12,067 nucleotides of DNA from Chloroflexota bacterium (lineage in GTDB: Bacteria; Chloroflexota; Limnocylindria; QHBO01). Within the stretch, counting starts at the first letter, position 1. Every line of letters begins with the position of its first letter. The position numbers and the translations under genes were made by a program. Positions 6,618 through 11,583 of this stretch are shown here, piece by piece. Location: NCBI GenBank assembly GCA_031177555.1, contig JAPSGM010000035.1:1-12067 (forward strand), read 5' to 3'. Below the pieces are notes generated by a model. That model made no database searches and had not been told where the DNA came from. It worked only from the letters and a program-made list of their open reading frames with translations.

Positions 6618-7829
6618 ATGCCCGCGAACCCGATCCTGATCTGCGCACCCACCGACGACCTTCGCGGCGAGCTGGAGGCGCAGCTGGCCAACTCGGGTTA
6701 CGCGACCCACAGCGTCCACTCGCCGGCGGAGGCGGCCGCGGCGCTGCGCGACGCGGGATACGACCTGGTGGTGGCCGAGGGGCTGGCGGTGTCGGGCGCG
6801 ATCGGCAGGCTTCGCACGGCGGCCGCGGTACCGACCCCGGTGCTGGTCGTGGCTCCGGCCGGCGACGTCGAGGCACGCATCGCGTTCCTGGAGGCCGGCG
6901 CCGACGACGTCATCACCGCCGGCTTCGCCCGCTCCGAGCTCGACGCGCGGGTGGAAGCGCTCCTCATCCGCGCCGGCCGCGTTCGGCCACAGGCGGTGCG
7001 CGCCGAGATGCCAACCGGCGAGATCACCACCTTCTTCTCGCCGAAGGGTGGCGTCGGCACCACGACCCTGGCGGTGAACACCGCCGTGCTCCTGGCCGGG
7101 GGCGTGGCCCAGCCAGGGTCCGGTGCTCGCGTGCTGCTGGTCGACTTGGACCTGCAGTTCGGCCAGGTCGCGACCCACCTCAACCTGACGCCCCGCTTCG
7201 ACCTCGCCGGGCTGGCCACCGACGAGCAGGCGCTCAACGACGCGGAGCTGGCGGCCAGCTACCTCTCCCAGCACGCATCGGGCCTGCAGGTGCTGGCCGC
7301 TCCGGCGCATCCGGACGCGGACTTCCGGGTGCAGCTCGAGAGCCTGGAGCGCGCCTTCAACCTCCTGCGGCCCCGCTTCGACTATGTGGTCGTTGACGCC
7401 GGCTCGCGCCTCGACCAGCGGACGCTGTGGATGCTGGAGCAGGCCTCCACTCACACCTTCGTGATCTTCCCGGAGATCGCCGCGCTGCGGGCCATGAGCA
7501 TGCTGCTCGGCTTCCTCGCCGAGACCACCACCCTGGAGGCGCGGACCCTGTTCGTGGTCAACCACATCTTCCCCAAAGAGCTGCTCAAGGCGCGCGACCT
7601 GGAGAACCTGCTGCGCCAGAAGCCGGCGGCGGAGATCCCGTACACCGAGGTCGAGATGATCCGCGCGGTGAACGAGGGCGTGCCGGTCGTCACCAGCCGT
7701 CCGGGGACGCCAGTGGCCATGGCGCTGCATCGGCTGGCGCAGGCGGTGGTGGGCATCCCGAACGAGCCGGCAAAGAAGGCGGACGCTGCCACGACCGCCA
7801 GGCGCAGGGGGATCTTCGGTCGCCGCTGA
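6618..7829 (+). CDS. CpaE/TadZ-like ATPase with degenerate receiver domain
   Basis: The 403-residue protein joins an N-terminal receiver-like domain (about 4-120) to a MinD/ParA-type P-loop ATPase domain (about 134-380), the layout of CpaE/TadZ proteins that position Tad pilus assembly at the cell pole. In the receiver, the phospho-acceptor position in DLVVAE holds Glu54, the conserved Lys after beta-5 is Ala101, and the beta-1 acidic pair is not in place, so it is probably a pseudo-receiver. The ATPase has the deviant Walker A KGGVGTTT (143-150). It keeps the signature Lys143 but lacks the second P-loop Lys. It also has the A' motif LLVDLDLQFG (D176, D178) and Walker B DYVVVDAGS (255-263). 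The basic tail ends RRRGIFGRR. The ATG at 6618 is chosen because homology-like sequence begins there, about 22 nt after the predicted transcription start; the ribosome binding site is weak. No tad/cpa genes lie in the window. Confidence 0.85.
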   Translation: MPANPILICAPTDDLRGELEAQLANSGYATHSVHSPAEAAAALRDAGYDLVVAEGLAVSGAIGRLRTAAAVPTPVLVVAPAGDVEARIAFLEAGADDVITAGFARSELDARVEALLIRAGRVRPQAVRAEMPTGEITTFFSPKGGVGTTTLAVNTAVLLAGGVAQPGSGARVLLVDLDLQFGQVATHLNLTPRFDLAGLATDEQALNDAELAASYLSQHASGLQVLAAPAHPDADFRVQLESLERAFNLLRPRFDYVVVDAGSRLDQRTLWMLEQASTHTFVIFPEIAALRAMSMLLGFLAETTTLEARTLFVVNHIFPKELLKARDLENLLRQKPAAEIPYTEVEMIRAVNEGVPVVTSRPGTPVAMALHRLAQAVVGIPNEPAKKADAATTARRRGIFGRR

Positions 7830-7857
7830 CGCCTCCCCGACGCCCGCCCAGGGCCGA

Positions 7858-7945
7858 TGGTGCCGGAGGAGGGATTCGAACCCCCACGCCCCTCGCGGGG
7901 CCGCCGGGTTTAAGCCGGCCGCGTCTGCCGTTCCGCCACTCCGGC
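7858..7945 (-). tRNA. tRNA-Leu(TAA)
   Basis: The minus-strand cloverleaf has acceptor GCCGGAG/CTCCGGC, anticodon stem GCCGG/CCGGC with loop CTTAAAC (anticodon TAA), and a long class II variable arm (CCCC/GGGG). It also has the T-loop TTCGAAT, discriminator A and an encoded CCA at 7860-7858. Confidence 0.97.
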
Positions 7946-7973
7946 CCTGCTCGCAAGGTGCGTCGGCTGTCCA

Positions 7974-7982
7974 ACCGTAGCA
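7974..7982 (-). promoter_or_regulatory. extended -10-like element before tRNA-Leu(TAA)
   Basis: TGCTACGGT on the minus strand fits TGnTAnnnT. The hexamer ends 28 nt before the tRNA 5' end. No good -35 is visible. Confidence 0.4.
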
Positions 7983-8072
7983 CAGGCTCCGTTGCCCACC
8001 GTCACCGTGCGTCGCCGGGCTGGTCCGGGTCTTGCACGGCGAGCAGGCAACCCCGAGCGTAGGAGATGACGA

Positions 8073-8405
8073 ATGACGGACCTTCGTGAGAACGTGGCGG
8101 CCACCGGCGCGGACGAGCTGCTGCGTGACTTCCACGACGCGCGGCGCCGCGAGGACCAGTGGCGCATCCCGCAGCTGCTGTTGGCGCTGGTCACGCCGAT
8201 CATGGCCCTCATCGCGGCGGTGGTCGACATCACCAACCTGGCGAGCGGCTTCCCTGCGCTGGGGCTATCGATCATCACCGGCACCGCGGCCGCACTCACC
8301 GCCGTGGAGGGGTGGCGCTGGCACCGCATCGCGGTAAGCCGCGTGAACCAGTTCCGGATCCAGCATCCCGGCGAGGGGGCGCTGCTGCTCAGGGATCCGA
8401 TCTAG
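8073..8405 (+). CDS. small two-helix membrane protein of unknown function
   Basis: I do not recognise this 110-residue protein. It has a charged N-terminal segment (1-31, rich in Asp/Glu/Arg), two hydrophobic segments likely to span the membrane (33-53 and 58-80), and a basic tail (WRWHRIAVSR, 81-90, onward). The ATG is preceded by AGGAGA at about 6-7 nt, a convincing ribosome binding site, and the frame has a clear hydrophobic/hydrophilic alternation unlike the shadow frames. It runs rightward between minus-strand tRNA genes and precedes a second small membrane protein gene, separated by about 100 bp. No clear promoter was found. Confidence 0.75.
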   Translation: MTDLRENVAATGADELLRDFHDARRREDQWRIPQLLLALVTPIMALIAAVVDITNLASGFPALGLSIITGTAAALTAVEGWRWHRIAVSRVNQFRIQHPGEGALLLRDPI

Positions 8406-8507
8406 GGCGACCGCGCGGGCGCCCGACGCTTGACACGGGTGGCTACGGTAGCCGTCTGGTCGTCGTGCCCTCGGCGCTGGTTGCGAGATGGTGTTGAGGA
8501 GAGGGCC

Positions 8508-8615
8508 ATGGACATCCTGGCTGCCCGCGACGTGGGGATCCTTCTGCTGCTGGGCCTGCTCTACGCGGCCGTTCTCGCTGCGCTGAAGGTCACGCAGCGC
8601 CGGCCGGAGCGCTGA
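8508..8615 (+). CDS. predicted 35-residue single-span membrane protein
   Basis: This is a very small frame: an N-terminal MDILAARD, one hydrophobic helix (residues 9-26, Leu/Ala-rich) and a basic tail KVTQRRPER, giving the topology of a small bitopic inner-membrane protein. The ATG at 8508 is preceded by GAGGAGAGG, a strong ribosome binding site, which favours it over an in-frame TTG at 8430 whose extra N-terminus looks non-coding. A perfect TTGACA is at 8430-8435, but no good -10 was found at the right distance. The function is unknown and expression is not certain. Confidence 0.5.
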   Translation: MDILAARDVGILLLLGLLYAAVLAALKVTQRRPER

Positions 8616-8630
8616 CGAGGACTTGGATGA

Positions 8631-8705
8631 TGGAGGCGACGACGGGAATCGAACCCGTGTAAACGGTTTTGCAGACCGCTCCCTGAACCACTCGGGCACG
8701 TCGCC
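8631..8705 (-). tRNA. tRNA-Cys(GCA)
   Basis: The acceptor is GGCGACG/CGTCGCC, the anticodon loop CTGCAAA (anticodon GCA), the T-stem ACGGG/CCCGT, and the discriminator is T, as expected for cysteine. CCA is encoded at 8633-8631. It lies 34 bp downstream of tRNA-Gln and is probably on the same transcript. Confidence 0.97.
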
Positions 8706-8739
8706 CCGTTCGCCGGCTGCGGCCAACGCCGATGCCGGC

Positions 8740-8813
8740 TGGCTGCCCCGCGAGGATTCGAACCTCGGTTCACGGATCCAAAGTCCGCTGTCCTACCACT
8801 AGACGACGGGGCA
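8740..8813 (-). tRNA. tRNA-Gln(TTG)
   Basis: The acceptor is TGCCCCG/CGGGGCA with the T1-A72 first pair typical of tRNA-Gln, and the discriminator is G. The anticodon loop is CTTTGGA (anticodon TTG) and the T-stem CGAGG/CCTCG. CCA is encoded at 8742-8740. Confidence 0.97.
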
Positions 8814-8827
8814 CCGATGGCGCCACG

Positions 8828-8836
8828 AGGCTAGCA
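8828..8836 (-). promoter_or_regulatory. extended -10-like element before tRNA-Gln
   Basis: TGCTAGCCT (minus strand) ends 14 nt before the tRNA 5' end, giving a predicted leader of about 8 nt. GTGCCA about 18 nt further upstream is a possible 4/6 -35. Confidence 0.45.
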
Positions 8837-8884
8837 GGTCATCGGCCACAATGGCACCCGCCGGACGGTCGCAGGGCATGAAAA

Positions 8885-8960
8885 TGGAGCGGAAGACGGG
8901 ACTCGAACCCGCGACCCTCACCTTGGCAAGGTGATGCTCTACCAACTGAGCCACTTCCGC
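8885..8960 (-). tRNA. tRNA-Gly(GCC)
   Basis: The acceptor is GCGGAAG/CTTCCGC, the anticodon stem TCACC/GGTGA with loop TTGCCAA (anticodon GCC), the T-loop TTCGAGT, and the discriminator is T as in most bacterial tRNA-Gly. CCA is encoded at 8887-8885. It lies 31 bp behind tRNA-Phe, so it is probably co-transcribed. Confidence 0.97.
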
Positions 8961-8991
8961 CCGCTTGTCCCGGATTGCGCGCCGCGCTGCG

Positions 8992-9067
8992 TGGTGCCGA
9001 GGGTCAGAATCGAACTGACGACACCCGCCTCTTCAGGGCGGTGCTCTACCAACTGAGCTACCTCGGC
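8992..9067 (-). tRNA. tRNA-Phe(GAA)
   Basis: The acceptor is GCCGAGG/CCTCGGC, the anticodon stem CCGCC/GGCGG with loop CTGAAGA (anticodon GAA), the T-stem GTCAG/CTGAC, and the discriminator is A. CCA is encoded at 8994-8992. Confidence 0.97.
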
Positions 9068-9123
9068 CCGCCGTTCGATTCGAAGCCTTGCAGCCTTGCT
9101 CGTGGTCGCGAGATCCGTGGCCG

Positions 9124-9153
9124 ACGATAGCACAGGGCCCGATGGAGCGGCAA
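9124..9153 (-). promoter_or_regulatory. putative promoter of tRNA-Phe/tRNA-Gly
   Basis: TGCTATCGT (minus strand, 9132-9124) is an extended -10, with TTGCCG at 9153-9148 as a 4/6 -35 and an 18-bp spacer. The -10 ends 56 nt before the tRNA-Phe 5' end. Confidence 0.5.
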
Positions 9154-9175
9154 CCGCTCGACCCTCCTCAGACGC

Positions 9176-9196
9176 GGTGCCGAAGGGGTCGGCGCC
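9176..9196 (-). terminator. possible terminator hairpin after htpX
   Basis: An inverted repeat GGTGCCGA/TCGGCGCC (8 pairs, one G-U) with a 5-nt loop starts 22 bp after the htpX stop. No T-run follows on the minus strand, so it is not a canonical intrinsic terminator. Confidence 0.25.
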
Positions 9197-9218
9197 GAGC
9201 CGGAATGGCCGAAGAAGG

Positions 9219-10193
9219 TCAGGACAGCGTGGCGGGATCCTGGCCGAACTGGCCGGCCAGGCCGCGCAGCACCGCGACCCGCTCGCCGATCGGTGGGTGC
9301 GTGTCCCACATCGACGATGCGCGCTGCTCGAAGCTCTTGATCGGATTGACGATGTAGAGGTGCTGCGTCGCCCGGTTGGCCACCTCCAGCACCTCCTGGT
9401 CCTCGGCGATGGTGCGCAGCGCGCGCGCCAGGCCCATCGGGTTCCGGGTGAGCTCGACCGCGCTGACGTCGGCCAGCGACTCGCGCCGGCGGCTGACCGC
9501 CAGCTGCACCGCGCGCCCGATGATGGGCGCCAGGATGGCCAGCAGGATGGCGATCGCGAAGATCACCAGGCCCAGTCCCCCGCCGCCCCGGTCGCGGCCG
9601 CCGCCTCTCCGGCCGCCGCCGAACCAGAACGTGTAGCGCAGGAACCAGTCGGCCAGCAGGGCGATGCTCCCCACCAGCACGCCGACGAGCAGCGTGAAGC
9701 GGATGTCGTAGTTGCCGATGTGGCTCATCTCGTGGGCCATCACCCCCTGCAGCTGCTCGCGGTCCATCTTGTCGAGGAGCCCGGTCGTCACCGCCACCGA
9801 CGCGTGCTTCGGATCGCGTCCCGTGGCGAAGGCGTTCGGCGCCGAGTCCTCGATGACGTGGACCGCGGGCATCGGCGTACCGCCGGCCAGCGACATCTCC
9901 GTCACCACGTTGACGAGCTGCTTGTACCGGTCCGGCGGGTTGGCGACGTCCACCTGCCTCGCGCCCGAAGAGAGCAGGACCAGCCGGTCGCCCGCGAAGT
10001 ACGAGCCGAGGCTCATCGCCGCGGCGACGGCCAGCGCCGCCGCCACGCCCCAGGCGCCGAAATCGGTGGCATAGCCGATGGCGGCGCCCAGCGCGGCCAG
10101 GACCAGCGCCACCACCAGGACCAGGATCCAGGAGTTGCGCCGGTTCCGATCGATCTCGCGGTAGAAGGTGGTCGGAGCCGCTCGGGCGCTCAC
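9219..10193 (-). CDS. htpX: HtpX-type zinc metalloprotease (M48 family)
   Basis: HtpX is an inner-membrane zinc endopeptidase that degrades misfolded membrane proteins under stress, alongside FtsH. The 324-residue protein has two N-terminal membrane helices (22-40, 47-68), then the catalytic domain with HEMSH (H154, E155, H158) and the third zinc ligand E238 in RRRESLAD. Further membrane segments lie at about 167-190 and 207-230. The usual PNAFATGRDP block (119-128) and the C-terminal THPPIGERV (298-306) are present. A Gly/Arg-rich insert at 192-206 sits between the membrane segments. The GTG start at 10193 lies 10 bp after the lemA stop, with a weak ribosome binding site overlapping the end of lemA, so translation is probably coupled. 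The lemA-htpX pair is a common arrangement. Confidence 0.95.
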   Translation of the reverse strand: MSARAAPTTFYREIDRNRRNSWILVLVVALVLAALGAAIGYATDFGAWGVAAALAVAAAMSLGSYFAGDRLVLLSSGARQVDVANPPDRYKQLVNVVTEMSLAGGTPMPAVHVIEDSAPNAFATGRDPKHASVAVTTGLLDKMDREQLQGVMAHEMSHIGNYDIRFTLLVGVLVGSIALLADWFLRYTFWFGGGRRGGGRDRGGGGLGLVIFAIAILLAILAPIIGRAVQLAVSRRRESLADVSAVELTRNPMGLARALRTIAEDQEVLEVANRATQHLYIVNPIKSFEQRASSMWDTHPPIGERVAVLRGLAGQFGQDPATLS

Positions 10194-10203
10194 GCGAGGC
10201 GTC

Positions 10204-10779
10204 TCAGGTGGTCCGCAGGTTCACCTCGGGGACGGCGGCATCGGCTTCCTCGATCTGGAAGTAGTCGCGCTCGCGGAACCCGAACATGCCGGCGATCAGG
10301 ACGTTCGGGAACGTCTGGATCGTCGTGTTGAACTCCCGGACCGTGGCGTTGTAGTGCTGCCGGCTGAAGCCGATCTGGTTCTCGGTCGTGGTCAGCTCCT
10401 CCTGCAGCTGCAGGACGTTCTGGTTCGCCTTCAGGTCGGGGTAGTTCTCGACCAGGGCGAAGAGCTGCCGCAGGGCGCCGGTCAGGAAGTTCTCCGCCTG
10501 GGCCGATGCGCCAGCGTTCTGTGGCCCTGCCTGCTGGGCGGTGACGGCCTGGTTGCGAGCCTCGATGACGCGGGTCAGCGTCTCCTGCTCGAAGTCCATG
10601 TAGCCCTTCACCGCGTTGACAAGGTTCGGGATCAGGTCATGGCGGCGCTTGAGCTGGACGCTGATCTGGTTCCACGCCTCGTCGACCATGTTCCGCAGGC
10701 GGACCAGGGAGTTGTAGACGACGACCAGGAACACGACCAGAATCGCGATGACGCCCAGGACGATCCAGAGGATCTCCAT
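10204..10779 (-). CDS. lemA: LemA family protein
   Basis: LemA proteins are small, membrane-anchored, mostly helical proteins of uncertain biochemical role, often found next to HtpX-like proteases or TPM-domain proteins. The 191-residue product has one N-terminal membrane helix (4-24, with the N-terminus outside by family knowledge). It then has the family block NSLVRLRNMVDEAWNQISVQL (23-43), RRHDLIPNLVNAVKGY (45-60), the ELTTTENQIGFSRQHYNATV region (128-147) and FPNVLIAGMFGF (157-168). The ATG at 10779 has GTGAGG about 10 nt upstream. It lies directly upstream of htpX with a 10-bp gap, forming an operon. Upstream on the minus strand TAGCAT may serve as a -10, but no -35 is clear. Confidence 0.95.
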   Translation of the reverse strand: MEILWIVLGVIAILVVFLVVVYNSLVRLRNMVDEAWNQISVQLKRRHDLIPNLVNAVKGYMDFEQETLTRVIEARNQAVTAQQAGPQNAGASAQAENFLTGALRQLFALVENYPDLKANQNVLQLQEELTTTENQIGFSRQHYNATVREFNTTIQTFPNVLIAGMFGFRERDYFQIEEADAAVPEVNLRTT

Positions 10780-10835
10780 TGCTCGGTGGCCTCACGCTGC
10801 GTGGGTGGACAGGGAGATGCTACCAGCCGCTTGGT

Positions 10836-10912
10836 TGGTGGGCGGTGAGGGACTCGAACCCCCGACCCCCTCGGTGTAAACGAGGTGCTCTGACCAGCTG
10901 AGCTAACCGCCC
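10836..10912 (-). tRNA. tRNA-Val(TAC)
   Basis: The acceptor is GGGCGGT/ACCGCCC, the anticodon stem CCTCG/CGAGG with loop TTTACAC (anticodon TAC), the T-loop TTCGAGT, and the discriminator is A. CCA is encoded at 10838-10836. Confidence 0.97.
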
Positions 10913-10928
10913 GTGTCCCCGGGACCGG

Positions 10929-10937
10929 AGCCTATCA
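10929..10937 (-). promoter_or_regulatory. extended -10-like element before tRNA-Val
   Basis: TGATAGGCT (minus strand) fits TGnTAnnnT. Its hexamer ends 16 nt before the tRNA 5' end, giving a short predicted leader. The -35 is poor. Confidence 0.4.
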
Positions 10938-11068
10938 CGCGCTCGCGGGCCGGTCGTTGCCTGTGACACCTTCAGGCGGTTTCCGCCATATAGTCCCTGG
11001 GCGACCACCAGCAAGGAAAGTCCCCCGCGGAGCACCTGGCGGCGAAGCCACAGGGCGAGCAGAGGTGG
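10938..11068. other. structured intergenic stretch, no gene recognised
   Basis: Between tRNA-Leu(GAG) and the tRNA-Val promoter there is no coding frame with a ribosome binding site. Structure is visible: a perfect 5-bp hairpin GGCGG/CCGCC at 10977-10989, and an imperfect stem-loop around GGC-GAA-GCC flanked by CTG/CAG pairs at about 11036-11053. ACCACCA at 11004-11010 is complementary to TGGTGGT at 11066-11072 and encloses most of the stretch. TATAGT at 10989-10994 is a possible plus-strand -10 without a good -35. I could not match it to tmRNA, 6S, SRP or RNase P RNA. Confidence 0.4.
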
Positions 11069-11153
11069 TGGTGCCCAGGCCGGGACTTGAACCCGGATGA
11101 GTTGCCTCATACGCCCCTCAAACGTACGCGTATACCAATTCCGCCACCTGGGC
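11069..11153 (-). tRNA. tRNA-Leu(GAG)
   Basis: The acceptor is GCCCAGG/CCTGGGC and the anticodon stem TACGT/GCGTA with loop TTGAGGG (anticodon GAG). The class II variable arm is TGAG/CTCA, the T-stem CCGGG/CCCGG, and the discriminator is A. The 3' end reads A-CCA-CCA on the minus strand, so the encoded CCA is doubled. It lies 14 bp behind tRNA-Leu(CAG) and is probably co-transcribed. Confidence 0.96.
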
Positions 11154-11167
11154 CCGATGCGAGGGTG

Positions 11168-11255
11168 TGGTACCGAGGGAGGGACTTGAACCCACACGAC
11201 CGTAATGGTCACTAGGTCCTGAACCTAGCGCGTCTGCCTATTCCGCCACCTCGGC
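11168..11255 (-). tRNA. tRNA-Leu(CAG)
   Basis: The anticodon stem is CTAGG/CCTAG with loop TTCAGGA (anticodon CAG), the variable arm GACC/GGTC, the T-loop TTCAAGT, the discriminator A, and CCA is encoded at 11170-11168. Two pairs are irregular: the acceptor first pair is G1-U72 and the T-stem has U50 opposite U64. The other acceptor and T-stem pairs are regular. Confidence 0.95.
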
Positions 11256-11293
11256 ACGCGTTTCCGGACGCGTGTGTCCGGTGAGGCGACCCG

Positions 11294-11302
11294 ATGATAG
11301 CA
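11294..11302 (-). promoter_or_regulatory. extended -10-like element before the tRNA-Leu pair
   Basis: TGCTATCAT (minus strand) lies just after the secG stop codon, with the hexamer ending 38 nt before the tRNA-Leu(CAG) 5' end. The -35 would fall inside the end of secG and is weak. Confidence 0.4.
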
Positions 11303-11305
11303 CGC

Positions 11306-11530
11306 CTAGAGCGTACTGAAATCGACCAGGTTCAGGAGGCTGAAGACCACGAACAGGACGGCCAGGACGATGGTCAGGCGGAAGAGCGTGCGCTCGATCC
11401 CGCGGCGGCTGCGGTAGGCCGTCACCTCGCCGCCGAAGGCGCCGCCCAGCCCGGTCCCGCGCTGCTGCAGCAGGATGGCTGCGATCAGCGCCACGGCAAG
11501 GATCATCTGCGCGACGACCAGGGGTGTCAT
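11306..11530 (-). CDS. secG: preprotein translocase subunit SecG
   Basis: SecG is the small accessory subunit of the SecYEG translocon and aids SecA-driven export. The 74-residue protein, starting at the ATG at 11530 (MTPLVVAQMILAVALI), has the normal length and two membrane helices (about 4-21 and 51-70). Between them is the family loop LLQQRGTGLGGAFGGE followed by RSRRGIER. Longer in-frame upstream sequence is Arg/Pro-rich and non-coding in character, so it is excluded. No ribosome binding site is seen; a TGCTAGACT element ends 10 nt before the ATG, so the mRNA may be leaderless or nearly so. It lies 53 bp behind gpmI, a common order (glycolytic genes then secG). Confidence 0.95.
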   Translation of the reverse strand: MTPLVVAQMILAVALIAAILLQQRGTGLGGAFGGEVTAYRSRRGIERTLFRLTIVLAVLFVVFSLLNLVDFSTL

Positions 11531-11540
11531 GGGCGGCCGC

Positions 11541-11549
11541 AGTCTAGCA
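11541..11549 (-). promoter_or_regulatory. putative secG extended -10
   Basis: TGCTAGACT (minus strand) fits TGnTAnnnT with a good hexamer TAGACT ending 10 nt before the secG ATG. No -35 is recognisable in the C-rich upstream sequence. Confidence 0.45.
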
Positions 11550-11583
11550 GACCGATGCCGCCCCCGCCCCGCAGGCCGTGGGC

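Noticed and set aside
6405..8135. A 576-codon minus-strand frame across the CpaE-like gene and tRNA-Leu(TAA)
   Set aside because: It reads through a tRNA gene and antisense to a P-loop ATPase; shadow frame.
8430..8435. Perfect TTGACA as a -35 for the 35-residue gene
   Set aside because: No acceptable -10 lies 16-18 nt downstream; a single perfect hexamer is weak evidence.
11010..11024. GGAAAGTCC resembling the conserved RNase P RNA GGAAAGTCC element
   Set aside because: None of the other conserved RNase P RNA blocks is present and the intergenic space is far too short for the full RNA.
7830..11305. tRNA cluster as the integration site of a mobile element
   Set aside because: No integrase, no direct repeats of tRNA 3' ends, and intact tRNAs throughout.
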